Positions 30,577-41,143 of a stretch of 64,000 nt of DNA are shown here, piece by piece; within the stretch, counting starts at the first letter, position 1, and each line of letters begins with the position of its first letter. The position numbers and the translations under genes are program-made. A model generated the notes under the pieces. The model had not been told where the DNA came from, searched no databases, and worked only from the letters and a program-made list of their open reading frames with translations. The DNA lies in assembly GCA_937925855.1 (NCBI GenBank), contig CALAMO010000020.1, forward strand, positions 62,001 to 126,000. The letters run 5' to 3'. Source of the stretch: an uncultured Thiotrichaceae bacterium. Its GTDB lineage: Bacteria; Pseudomonadota; Gammaproteobacteria; Thiotrichales; Thiotrichaceae.

Positions 30577-32466
30577 GTGGATCAGTGGTTGGCGCGTGGT
30601 TTTATGTTGGGGGCGAATGCCGCTGCGATTACACTGGCCTGTCTGGCGTTTTACGTGGCGGGCTGGGGAGTGTTTGACAACGTCTGGGTGTCTGGTCTGA
30701 CGGTATGGCTGGGCTGTATGGTCGGTTTCTTCAGCATACCGGCCGATGAGCAGACGACTGCTGCGCCCGCGCCTGTTTCTGGTCTGCAAAAAACCCTATC
30801 GGTGCTGCATATTGCACTGGCCCTGCTGTTTAGCTGGATCCTGTGGAAGTGGGTCGCGGTGATGCTGGAGCAGGAAGAATTTTTCATTGAAATTAGCGTG
30901 GCAGATAATGTCTTGGGCTGGCTGGGCCTGCTGCTGAGTGCGTATCTGACCTGGCGCTGCTTTGGCTTACCGATGCTGGCGGTTTTTGTGCTGATGGCGA
31001 TCTTTGTGCTGGTGCCCGATCGTTTTTTGGGGGCCGGTGAAGATTGGGTGCGGGTCGCGGAAAATCTCTGGTATTCCACCGATGGAGCGTTCGGGCGCCC
31101 GGTCGAAGTGGTGGGGCGCGTGGTGCTGATATTTATTTTGTTTGGCGCCATTCTCCAGGTCTCTGGGGCGGGGGAGGTGCTGTTAAAGTTTGCCTTCGCA
31201 GCCACCGGGCGTTTTACCGGCGGCCCGGCGCACGCTGCGATTGTGGCCTCCGCCATGTTTGGCACTTTATCTGGGGCGGCGGTGGCCAATGTGGTGTCGA
31301 CCGGCGTCTTTACCATTCCGATTATTAAGCGCTCCGGCTTTCGCGCTAAATTTGCCGGTGCGGTGGAAGCAGCGGCTTCTACTGGGGGGCAAATCATGCC
31401 GCCGGTGATGGGTGTGGTGGCTTTTCTGATGGCCGATGTGACCGGCATTCCCTACCTGAGTATTGTGGTCGCAGCGCTGATTCCGGCGGCGATGTACTAT
31501 CTGTCGCTGTTTGTTGTGGTGCTGATTGAAGCGCGTAAACATAATATCCAGCCGGTGCCCGTGGAGGATCGACAGGTGCTGACTAAAATGGACTGGCTGC
31601 GCAGTCTGGCGTTCTGGGTGCCGTTGGGGATTCTGATTGCCTATTTGCTCGATGGACGCACGCCACAGAATGCAGGTTTTGCCGCCACTATTGCGGCCAC
31701 GTTGCTGTGCCTCCTACTGTTTCCGGCGTTTCGCCATCCGAAAAAATGGCTGGAAGCGCTGATTTCTGCGGGTAAGGTTTCGGCGACCCTGATGATTATT
31801 GTGACTGCGATTGGATTCGTTATCGGCGTGGTTAATATGACTGGGATTGGGCTGAGCTTTGCCGAAACCATTTTGGCGATTGCCGGTTCGGAATTGTTCG
31901 TTAGCCTGCTGCTGGTGATGTTGGGCTGCCTGATTATGGGGATGGGCGTTCCCACCGGGGCGGCGTATCTGATTATTGCGATTGTGCTGGGGCCAGCGCT
32001 GGAGCGTCTGGGCTTGCCGACGATTGCGGCGCACTTATTTGTCGTGTATTTCGGCGTGCTGTCGGTGGTGACGCCGCCGGTCGCGCTGGCGGCGTTTGCG
32101 GCGGCTCCGATTGCGGGCGCTAAACCGATGGAAACGGGCTTTGAGGCGGTGCGGCTGGCGCTGGCGGGCTTTATTATTCCGTATATTTTTGTTTATCATC
32201 AGGATGTATTAATCATCGTTGATGACTTTTCAGTGATTGGCTTGATCTGGGCGTTATTGGCCTTTGGATTATCGACTTGGTCAATCAGTACCGCGCTGAG
32301 TGGGTTTGATACGCGCGGCCTGCCGTTGTGGGAAAGAATCTTAAGAGGCGCGGCTGGCGTGGCGGTATTAGTGCCTATGCTACCGGTAGCCGCATTGGCG
32401 GCGGCGGTGGCGGTCGGACTTATCGTGTATCATCGTATGGCAGCATCGGCGCGGGCGCTTGCTTAG
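30577..32466 (+). CDS. TRAP transporter fused permease (DctQM type)
   Basis: Inner-membrane permease of a TAXI-type tripartite ATP-independent periplasmic transporter. The 629-residue product has about 16 hydrophobic segments. The small-subunit-like part is N-terminal and the large DctM part follows (GTLSGAAVANVVSTG, EAAASTGGQIMPPVMG, GMGVPTGAAY), all TRAP permease hallmarks. It begins with GTG at 30577 after GGAGAGG. The receptor gene lies 43 nt downstream. Confidence 0.93.
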   Translation: MDQWLARGFMLGANAAAITLACLAFYVAGWGVFDNVWVSGLTVWLGCMVGFFSIPADEQTTAAPAPVSGLQKTLSVLHIALALLFSWILWKWVAVMLEQEEFFIEISVADNVLGWLGLLLSAYLTWRCFGLPMLAVFVLMAIFVLVPDRFLGAGEDWVRVAENLWYSTDGAFGRPVEVVGRVVLIFILFGAILQVSGAGEVLLKFAFAATGRFTGGPAHAAIVASAMFGTLSGAAVANVVSTGVFTIPIIKRSGFRAKFAGAVEAAASTGGQIMPPVMGVVAFLMADVTGIPYLSIVVAALIPAAMYYLSLFVVVLIEARKHNIQPVPVEDRQVLTKMDWLRSLAFWVPLGILIAYLLDGRTPQNAGFAATIAATLLCLLLFPAFRHPKKWLEALISAGKVSATLMIIVTAIGFVIGVVNMTGIGLSFAETILAIAGSELFVSLLLVMLGCLIMGMGVPTGAAYLIIAIVLGPALERLGLPTIAAHLFVVYFGVLSVVTPPVALAAFAAAPIAGAKPMETGFEAVRLALAGFIIPYIFVYHQDVLIIVDDFSVIGLIWALLAFGLSTWSISTALSGFDTRGLPLWERILRGAAGVAVLVPMLPVAALAAAVAVGLIVYHRMAASARALA

Positions 32467-32509
32467 CCCGCCGAGTGCTTGCATTATCTTTTTTGGAGGA
32501 GAACAATTT

Positions 32510-33529
32510 ATGAAACCTTTACATTCCCTGTTACTGGCGGGTGCGCTGAGTTTATCAGCCGTCTCTGCGCAGGCCGCAGACAAGCTGAAAATGGCGACGA
32601 TTGCGCCGGGTACTTCGGCCTATCTGACCATGACGACGTTCGCCAATATCGTTAACCAAAATCAGGATCAATACGAGTTTACGGTGGATGCAACCGGTGC
32701 GGCGACTAAGCATATGGTTGAAGTCGCCCAGGGCAAGCTGGACTATTCCATGAGCGCGCCGACGGTGATTCATTTCATGAAAAACGGCATGGCGATGTAC
32801 AAGAAGCTGAAAAACCATGCTGAGCTGGCGAAGAAGCTGAAGCTGGTGATGTGGTTTCCGTATGGACAGTATCATATCCTGACGCATGCCGACAGCGGGA
32901 TTGAAAAGCTGTCTGACCTGAAAGGGAAGAAGGTTTTTCTTGGCCCTCCAGGGGGTGGCGCGTGGACAGCGGCTTATGGTCTGGTGAAGAGCGTGACCGG
33001 GTTGGATGCCAAAGCAGGTGACTATGAGAGCGTGAAAGCGAGCTGGTCTTCGGCGTTTCAGGGCTTCCAGGATCGTCAGTTCGACGTGTATATCAACGGT
33101 GGCATTGCGCCATTCCCACAGGTGGAGCAGCTGTCGCTGACCAATAAAATTCGCCTGTTAGGCCTGACCCGTGCTGAATATGAAGCCAGTGAAGGTGCCC
33201 AGAAGTACATTAATGGCCTCAAGGGACGTGAGCTGGGCGTGATTGCTAAAGGTGCCTATGGCGATAACGTCTTGATGGATGAAGATATTTATGTATTGGG
33301 TGCTAAGGTTGGCATTACTGTGAATGAGGATATGCCGGATGAGCAGGTGTACGCAGTGACCAAGGCCTTCTGGGACAACGTTGAGGCCGCGCGCGCTTCT
33401 ACGCCGTGGTTGCATGCAGTGACCCTGGATTATGCGGTGTCCGATGGCGGCATGCCGTTACATCCCGGTGCACAGAAGTACTACAAGGAAAAGGGTGCGG
33501 AAATCGCCGAGAGTTCGATGGCGAACTAG
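32510..33529 (+). CDS. TAXI family TRAP transporter solute-binding protein
   Basis: Periplasmic receptor that feeds the fused permease. The 339-residue product has a signal peptide ending AQA-AD near residue 23, then a TAXI-type binding domain (TIAPGTSAYLTM, DATGAATKHMVEVAQGKLD). The ATG at 32510 follows GGAGGA at 32495-32500. The ligand is unknown. Neighbours suggest an organic acid, alcohol or sulfate ester. Confidence 0.92.
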   Translation: MKPLHSLLLAGALSLSAVSAQAADKLKMATIAPGTSAYLTMTTFANIVNQNQDQYEFTVDATGAATKHMVEVAQGKLDYSMSAPTVIHFMKNGMAMYKKLKNHAELAKKLKLVMWFPYGQYHILTHADSGIEKLSDLKGKKVFLGPPGGGAWTAAYGLVKSVTGLDAKAGDYESVKASWSSAFQGFQDRQFDVYINGGIAPFPQVEQLSLTNKIRLLGLTRAEYEASEGAQKYINGLKGRELGVIAKGAYGDNVLMDEDIYVLGAKVGITVNEDMPDEQVYAVTKAFWDNVEAARASTPWLHAVTLDYAVSDGGMPLHPGAQKYYKEKGAEIAESSMAN

Positions 33530-33550
33530 TTAAACGCCTCTAACACCCCA

Positions 33551-33610
33551 GCCCCCTCGCCCTTATCAGCACCGCTGCTATAAAAACGGTCAGGGTGAGG
33601 GGGCATTGTT
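33551..33610 (+). terminator. Stem-loop after the TAXI receptor gene
   Basis: A 13-bp stem with one G-U pair (33551-33563 with 33592-33604), 22 nt after the stop, followed by a weak T-containing tail (ATTGTTGT). It may end or attenuate transcription before the alkylsulfatase gene. Confidence 0.55.
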
Positions 33611-33661
33611 GTAAAGCCTCTTCCCAGCCAATACCCGCATATTCAACTCAGGTTGCATCCA

Positions 33662-35590
33662 ATGAATCCATCAACTCCAGCAAATCCATCTCCCAAACCG
33701 GCGACCCCGCATACCATTACTGCGAATCAGCAGCTTGGCGCTAAGCTCGATTTCGATAACGTCAGCTGTTTTGATGATGCGTCCCGTGGCTTTATCGGTA
33801 CCATTCCCGATGCGCGTATTACCACTGCGGATGGGAGTCGTGTGGTGTGGGACGTGTCGGCCTATCGCTTTCTGGAAGCAGAGGCCGCGCCGGATTCAGT
33901 TAATCCTAGCCTGTGGCGTCAGGCCCGTCTGAACGGGCATCACGGTTTGTTTCAGGTGACTGAGGGCATGTATCAGGTGCGCGGCTTCGATATTGCGAAT
34001 ATCACCTTTATCGAAGGCGAGACTGGGGTATTGATTATTGATCCGCTAATGAATACGGAAACGGCGCAGGCGGCGCTCTCGCTGTACCGCAGTCATCGTG
34101 GCGATCGACCGGTGCATAGTGTGATGTACAGCCATAGCCACCCCGATCATTACGGCGGCGTGGAGGGGGTGATCACGCCTGAACAGGCGGCTAGCGGTGC
34201 GGTGCATGTCATTGCGCCCGATGGTTTTTTGGAAGCCGCACTGTCGGAAACGATTCTGGCCGGTGTGCCGATGCGGCGGCGTGCGATGTTCCAGTTTGGC
34301 CCAACCCTGCCGCCTGATCCCTGTGGTCATGTGGACAGCGGTTTGGGCAAGCGGGTGGGGCGTGGTACGACCAGTCTGATTGCACCGAACTGGTTGATTA
34401 AGCAGGATTTAGAAACGCATGTCATCGACGGCGTGGAAATTGTGTTCCAGCTCACGCCAGAAACCGAAGCGCCTGCGGAGATGAACTTCTTTTTTCCGGC
34501 GCTTGGGGTGCTGAATCTCTCTGAAAATGGCTGCCATACCATGCATAACCTGTGCCCGATACGCGGTGCACAAACTCGGGATGCGTTGGCTTGGTCTAAG
34601 TATCTGGACGATGCGCTGAACCGCTTTATCGATAAAACCGAGGTAGTGATTGCGCAGCACCATTGGCCGACTTGGGGCCAGGATCGGGTGCGGCAGTTTA
34701 TCACTGAGCAGCGCGATATGTACCGCTATTTGCATGACCAGACGCTGCGGCTAATGAGTCATGGCCTGACGCCGAATGAGATCGCTGAAGCCGTGGCAAT
34801 GCCGCTGAGCTTGGAAACTGCGTGGCATGCGCGCCCCTATTATGGCGCGTTGGAACATAATGTACGCTCGATTTATGTGCATTATATGGGGCCATATGAC
34901 GGTAATCCGGTGAATTTAAATCCGCTGGCACCGGTTCCAGCGGGTAAGAAATACGTTGAGTATATGGGTGGTGCCGCCGCTGTGTTGGCGAAAGCGCAGC
35001 AGGATTATGCCGCTGGGGATTATCGCTGGGTGACGCAGGTGTTGCACCATCTGGTGTTCGCGGAGCCAGAGAATGAGGCGGCGCGCCTGCTGGCGGCGGA
35101 TGCGATGGAGCAGCTGGGCTATCAGGCGGAGTGTGCGACCTGGCGCAATGCGTATTTACAGGGTGCGAAAGAACTGCGCGTCGGTGCGCCAAAGCCACCG
35201 CCGGGTGGGGTGGGTATGATTAGCCCGAAAGTGGTGGCGATGATGCCGCTGGAGATGTTTTTGGATTTTCTGGCGGTACGGGTTAATGGGCCGAAAGCTG
35301 ATGGTTGTACGCTGTATATTGACTGGCTGATGACTGATGCGAATGAGTGCCGCCGTTTAACGTTGAATCACGGTGCGTTGACGCATTTTGCGGGTAGCCA
35401 TGGTGAGGCGGCTGTGGCAGTGATTAAGCTGGATCGGCAGCAGCTGGCGCAGATGATTATGAGTGGTAAGCCGCTGTTGGAGTGCTTTGATGATGGCATG
35501 CTGCCGCATCATGGCGACGGTGAGGGGGTGCGGCAGTTATTGGCGTGTCTGGATGACTTTTATCCAATGTTTAATATTTTGGAGCCTTGA
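33662..35590 (+). CDS. Metallo-beta-lactamase-fold alkyl sulfatase (SdsA1/YjcS-like)
   Basis: Hydrolyses primary alkyl sulfate esters to alcohol and sulfate. The 642-residue product has the two-zinc motif SHSHPDHYGG, the downstream ENGCHTMHNL and AQHHWPTWG, then the alkylsulfatase dimerisation region and a C-terminal SCP2-like domain. There is no signal peptide, unlike many periplasmic homologues, so it is probably cytosolic and needs imported substrate. The ATG at 33662 is chosen over a TTG at 33653. It follows the TRAP receptor gene on the same strand. Confidence 0.9.
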   Translation: MNPSTPANPSPKPATPHTITANQQLGAKLDFDNVSCFDDASRGFIGTIPDARITTADGSRVVWDVSAYRFLEAEAAPDSVNPSLWRQARLNGHHGLFQVTEGMYQVRGFDIANITFIEGETGVLIIDPLMNTETAQAALSLYRSHRGDRPVHSVMYSHSHPDHYGGVEGVITPEQAASGAVHVIAPDGFLEAALSETILAGVPMRRRAMFQFGPTLPPDPCGHVDSGLGKRVGRGTTSLIAPNWLIKQDLETHVIDGVEIVFQLTPETEAPAEMNFFFPALGVLNLSENGCHTMHNLCPIRGAQTRDALAWSKYLDDALNRFIDKTEVVIAQHHWPTWGQDRVRQFITEQRDMYRYLHDQTLRLMSHGLTPNEIAEAVAMPLSLETAWHARPYYGALEHNVRSIYVHYMGPYDGNPVNLNPLAPVPAGKKYVEYMGGAAAVLAKAQQDYAAGDYRWVTQVLHHLVFAEPENEAARLLAADAMEQLGYQAECATWRNAYLQGAKELRVGAPKPPPGGVGMISPKVVAMMPLEMFLDFLAVRVNGPKADGCTLYIDWLMTDANECRRLTLNHGALTHFAGSHGEAAVAVIKLDRQQLAQMIMSGKPLLECFDDGMLPHHGDGEGVRQLLACLDDFYPMFNILEP

Positions 35591-35878
35591 GTGTGGTTGA
35601 CATCTAGGTATCTATCTTTGGTGCTGTGCTCATGATTTTCCCCTGCTAGATATTGTGCGGTATGTTTTCTGCTGGGAAATATGGTCTTAAGAAATATTCC
35701 ATGCTTACCGTATTACTTTTGCCAACAGGAGTGAGGCGACGCTGCGCGACCAGCCAAGATTTTAAATAATTATCCTTGCTAATTTAACGCCTGACGTTCA
35801 AATTGGGCGGATGATTGATAGGCTAGCAGAGAAAAAGCTTGGAGAAGCGAAGCGCTCAAACAACAACCCGCTGTCACC
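35591..35878. other. Intergenic stretch, no feature recognised
   Basis: The gap between the convergent alkylsulfatase and SLATT genes. It is more AT-rich than its surroundings. I see no ORF, strong terminator or repeat. Confidence 0.6.
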
Positions 35879-36766
35879 CTAAGCAGCTTTTCGGGCAGCC
35901 CACTGGGTGTGCTCTCTTGAAAAGGCGGTTTCACTGTTGAGTACGAACTCAGCTAGCTCAAGCTCTGATGTGACGGATAAGGCTTCGCCCTTAATCAACA
36001 TGATTTCATGCGCGGCTAGGGCATAAGACGAATTAAGTTCATTATGCTTTTTGGCTTGCAGCCATGTCAGCACGGCACCGGCTGCTGTCGCTACCACCTC
36101 TACGGGTAAGCTAAAAGTAGGGTCTTGCACACGATAAATCAGAAAGCCTATGGCTGTAGCATGCAGCACAACAGAGGCCCAGAACCATAGTGCGGCCCGC
36201 TTTTTATTGAAGAGGGATTTTTTTGAGTACCAATGAGCCTGTTCGTCTATTCTTTGCTCTTTGTACAATTTAAGGCGCTCAGCAATACTTAACTGTCTGA
36301 TTTGGCTCATCGTCGAGGAGATTGGATCTTTTATGCCCGCATCTGCTTGTAAAATACCGTTTAAATTTTTATTTTGTTGCAGTATCGACTTGAGGTCATT
36401 GATAAATTGTTTTGCGACAGCTTCGGCGCTCTCGGTATCGTCATAAGGTTCAGCGCGCATGCACCAACGCCATGACCTTGTTTTTACTGACTCCGCCACT
36501 GCCCTGCCGTTGTACCATTGATCATCAGGGCGTTTTACTCGCAGATAAATGAGCATGCCTAAGGTGATTAAAAATAACAAAGCGGATGCGATGGCACCCT
36601 CTGGATGTTTGGGCCACTGATAGGAGATAAAGGCCGCTAAAACTAATAAAAGCAAATAGCTGCGTAAACCCCAGAAGTAGGTGGACTGCGCGCCTAATGA
36701 CGCTTTATCGGCTGATTGGTATAAACCAGGGAGTGTCGCACGGTTTAATGTTAATTCTTGGCTCAT
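35879..36766 (-). CDS. Double SLATT-domain (DUF4231-like) membrane protein
   Basis: SLATT domains are two-helix membrane modules proposed as pore-forming effectors in nucleotide-second-messenger defence systems. The 295-residue product has two such halves: helices at about 35-52 and 57-76 followed by WYNGRAVAESVKTRSWRW, and helices at about 193-212 and 218-236 followed by a soluble tail ending AFSREHTQWAARKA. Both halves match the SLATT layout as I know it. No SMODS, SLOG, TIR or other sensor gene is adjacent, so it is an orphan. Family assignment is from pattern memory. Confidence 0.72.
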   Translation of the reverse strand: MSQELTLNRATLPGLYQSADKASLGAQSTYFWGLRSYLLLLVLAAFISYQWPKHPEGAIASALLFLITLGMLIYLRVKRPDDQWYNGRAVAESVKTRSWRWCMRAEPYDDTESAEAVAKQFINDLKSILQQNKNLNGILQADAGIKDPISSTMSQIRQLSIAERLKLYKEQRIDEQAHWYSKKSLFNKKRAALWFWASVVLHATAIGFLIYRVQDPTFSLPVEVVATAAGAVLTWLQAKKHNELNSSYALAAHEIMLIKGEALSVTSELELAEFVLNSETAFSREHTQWAARKAA

Positions 36767-36830
36767 GGGGAATCTCGCACTGTTTGCGGGGTATATGCGT
36801 TAATTAGGGCAATGTTGCCTTCCGCGCCGA

Positions 36831-37808
36831 TCATACCGGTAAATCCGGCAGCCGCCCTTCAGCCTTTAATTGCATAAAGGCCGCATAGGTCGCCTTAATC
36901 CCATCCTGTACGCTAATAGACGGATAATCCGGCACATGCGCCCGCAGCGCTGCATCACTTAAATCTGGTGGGAAGGGGAATGGTGTACCGGAGCAGGAGA
37001 CCTGTGCATCCGGCGCAATTTTCCGCAGTTCGACTAGGCCCTGCTCGACTTCCTCACAGCTGCCATTGAGGTCAAAGGCATAAGCGCCCTCGCCGTCCTG
37101 ACTCACCGCAGCGATAAACGCGGCGGCGGCTTCACCCGCATACAGCCAGCTCAGTCGGCCTGCAAAGCCGACTTCATAAGGCACGCCGAGGGCGGCCGCT
37201 TGAATCGCGATAGTATTTTTAGAGCTCATACCTTGATCACGGGCCAAGCCGTAAACCACATTGGGGCGCAGACAGACCGAAGGCACCTGCCAGTCCGCCC
37301 AGTAGACATAAGCGGTTTGCTCATTGGCGACCTTATAAGCACCGTACAGCGTTTCCTTCCATGGCCCGCCCGCCGGAAAGCCGAGTGCGGCGACTGAGGA
37401 GGCGAATGTAGTGCGTTTAATCCCGGTTTCGCGCGCGGCCTGGAGGACATTCAGCGTGCCCTCAACGTTAATGCGTGCGCCGCGCGCTGGATTCGCTGCA
37501 CAAAAAGGAATTTGTAGCCCGGCGAGGTGAATGATGGCCTGCGCATTATGCTGCTGGATCAGCGCCTTAAACGGTGCATAATCCGTAATATCACAGCATT
37601 GCCAGTTCAGCTCAGCGGCGGCAGCTTCACCCATCACCAGCGCGGCTCGCCGCCGATCATCGTGTAAATCAACTGCCACCACCGGCACGCCGGAGTGGTG
37701 TAAAATCGCCAGTACCCAGGAACCAATACAGCCTCCCGCACCAGTCACAATCACCGGGGCGGTGAAACGGTTTTGCGGGATAATAAACGGTGCGATTAAC
37801 TGCTGCAT
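36831..37808 (-). CDS. NAD(P)-dependent sugar epimerase/dehydratase
   Basis: Extended short-chain dehydrogenase acting on a (nucleotide) sugar or similar substrate. The 325-residue product has the nucleotide motif VTGAGGCIGSW at the N-terminus and the catalytic YGAYKVANE. The ATG at 37808 has AGGA 9 nt upstream and starts 16 nt after xseA stops, so it is probably the last gene of a transcript with xseA. Substrate unknown. It resembles UDP-glucose 4-epimerase-like and denD-type enzymes. Confidence 0.85.
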   Translation of the reverse strand: MQQLIAPFIIPQNRFTAPVIVTGAGGCIGSWVLAILHHSGVPVVAVDLHDDRRRAALVMGEAAAAELNWQCCDITDYAPFKALIQQHNAQAIIHLAGLQIPFCAANPARGARINVEGTLNVLQAARETGIKRTTFASSVAALGFPAGGPWKETLYGAYKVANEQTAYVYWADWQVPSVCLRPNVVYGLARDQGMSSKNTIAIQAAALGVPYEVGFAGRLSWLYAGEAAAAFIAAVSQDGEGAYAFDLNGSCEEVEQGLVELRKIAPDAQVSCSGTPFPFPPDLSDAALRAHVPDYPSISVQDGIKATYAAFMQLKAEGRLPDLPV

Positions 37809-37824
37809 GCTGTCTGATCCTATA

Positions 37825-39183
37825 TTAAAACAAAGACCCGGTCTGCACCCGCTCCACCACACAATCCAGCTCGCCATCCGCTAGTTGAGTGACAATGGAC
37901 TGACCGGGCTTGACCTGCTTGACACTTCTGATCAGCCGTTTGCGCTGATCGCGTGCCAGTGAATAGCCCCGGCTGAGCGTGGCGAGCGGGCTGTAGGCAT
38001 CCAGCTTGGCTGCCGCCAGCTGGAGCGTATTCTGCTGTTCTTCCAGCTGCTGCGTGATCAGCTGGGCGAGCTGCTGTCTGATCTGCTGGATGTGCTGCTG
38101 CTGCAATAGAATAGCACCATGGGGTGAGCGTTGCTGTAAACGGGCCTGTAAGTGTTGCTGCCGCTGCTGCTGCTGGACGACTTTCTGCTGTAGCGCCCGC
38201 TGTAAGCGCAGTTCCAATTCGTCCAGGCGCTGTGCATTCTGTTCCAGCTTGCGCGTCGGCTGCTGAGCCTGTAGGCGTTGGCTGAGGGTGTGGAGTGTTT
38301 GCTGCTGTTGCTGTAGGTAGCGTGCCTGTCGGGCGACGAGCTGCATTTGCAGTCGATCCAGCTGCTGCGACAGGGTTTGCATGTCCGGGCTAACCAGCTC
38401 TGCCGCTGCCGACGGTGTTGGGGCGCGCTGATCGGCGACAAAATCAGCAATGGTGACATCGACCTCATGGCCGACCCCAGCGATCACCGGCAGCGCACTC
38501 GCATGAATGGCGTGCGCCACTGCTTCCTCATTAAACGGCCACAAATCCTCCAGTGAGCCACCACCACGGGCCAGAATAAGCACATCACAAGGCAGGGCGC
38601 GCTGATCTTGGTTGGCCTGATGCAGGGCCTGCACAATCTCGCCCTGTGCCTGCGCACCCTGTACGGCTACTGGATACACGGTGATCGGAATTTGTGGGCA
38701 GCGCCGGTGCAGCACATTGAGAATATCGCGGATGGCTGCCCCACTGGGCGAGGTGATGACGCCAATATGGCGCGGCATAGCGGGCAGGGTCTGTTTGTGT
38801 TCGGCGGCAAATAAACCGGCGGCGCTGAGTCGTTGTTTCAGCGCTTCAAACTGGCGTTGCAGCTGGCCTTCGCCCGCGTCTTCTAGGCGGCTGATGATAA
38901 ACTGATAGTCGCCGCGGGGTTCGTACAAGCCGACCTGACCGCGTGCCAGCACTTTCATCCCGTTTTCCAGCGTGAGTTGGCAGCTCAGCGCACGGTTACG
39001 AAACATGGCGCAGCGCAACTGCGCATTGGCATCTTTGAGGGAAAAATACAGGTGGCCGGAACGTGGCCGTGAGAGATTGGAAATTTCGCCCTCTACCCAC
39101 AGGGCAGGAAAGCCCTGGGATAGGAGCTGATTGACCTCAGCATTCAGTGCGGTGACGCTGAGAATCGTGCGCGGGTCGGACAT
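37825..39183 (-). CDS. xseA: Exodeoxyribonuclease VII large subunit
   Basis: Catalytic subunit of the single-strand exonuclease ExoVII. The 452-residue product has the N-terminal OB fold (LWVEGEISNLSRPRSGHLYF), the catalytic core (VITSPSGAAIRDIL, ARGGGSLEDLW, GVGHEVDVTIADFVADQRAPTP) and a long glutamine-rich coiled coil at about 260-395. Its ATG overlaps the stop of the upstream small gene by one base (TAATG). xseB is not in the window. Confidence 0.95.
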   Translation of the reverse strand: MSDPRTILSVTALNAEVNQLLSQGFPALWVEGEISNLSRPRSGHLYFSLKDANAQLRCAMFRNRALSCQLTLENGMKVLARGQVGLYEPRGDYQFIISRLEDAGEGQLQRQFEALKQRLSAAGLFAAEHKQTLPAMPRHIGVITSPSGAAIRDILNVLHRRCPQIPITVYPVAVQGAQAQGEIVQALHQANQDQRALPCDVLILARGGGSLEDLWPFNEEAVAHAIHASALPVIAGVGHEVDVTIADFVADQRAPTPSAAAELVSPDMQTLSQQLDRLQMQLVARQARYLQQQQQTLHTLSQRLQAQQPTRKLEQNAQRLDELELRLQRALQQKVVQQQQRQQHLQARLQQRSPHGAILLQQQHIQQIRQQLAQLITQQLEEQQNTLQLAAAKLDAYSPLATLSRGYSLARDQRKRLIRSVKQVKPGQSIVTQLADGELDCVVERVQTGSLF

Positions 39184-39551
39184 TACATGCCGTAAAGCGC
39201 AGGCCCGGCTTTAGCCGCTCTATCGGCCTGCATGACGCCTTGCTTGGCCGCATTTTCTACATAGGCAGCTAGCTTTTTAGCGTCTTCATGCTTGCCGTCA
39301 TTGGCCATTTCAATCGCCTGTTCCAGCACTTTAGTGGCCGTTTTCTTATTGCCTTTCCACATTTTGCGCACTGGCTTGGCCCAAAGCCACTCGACCTTCG
39401 CGGCTTTCGCGGCTTTATTCGCGGCCAGCGCAGACTCAATCGCCGCCTTAGCGCCAGCATCAACGCCGTCTTGTAGCGTCGGCTTATCAGCCGCAATGGC
39501 CGATGTTGCGATACACAGCGCCAGACCGGCGAATAATAAGTGAATTTTCAT
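39183..39551 (-). CDS. Small exported helical protein, possibly SoxK-like
   Basis: The 122-residue product has a signal peptide cleaved near AIA-AD (residue 21), then a basic Ala/Lys-rich helical domain with VEWLWAKPVRKMWKG and a pattern of A..A..GK..DA..LA..A..QG. This layout recalls the periplasmic SoxXA-binding protein SoxK of sulfur oxidisers, but similarity is weak and no sox gene is in view. It is translationally coupled to xseA. Confidence 0.65.
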   Translation of the reverse strand: MKIHLLFAGLALCIATSAIAADKPTLQDGVDAGAKAAIESALAANKAAKAAKVEWLWAKPVRKMWKGNKKTATKVLEQAIEMANDGKHEDAKKLAAYVENAAKQGVMQADRAAKAGPALYGM

Positions 39552-39609
39552 TGTGCTCCTCCCAGGTATAGCTACAAAAAATTAATAAGCGCTCGGCATT
39601 CATAGATAG

Positions 39610-41133
<1,524 letters not shown>

Positions 41134-41143
41134 AGAAAATACA

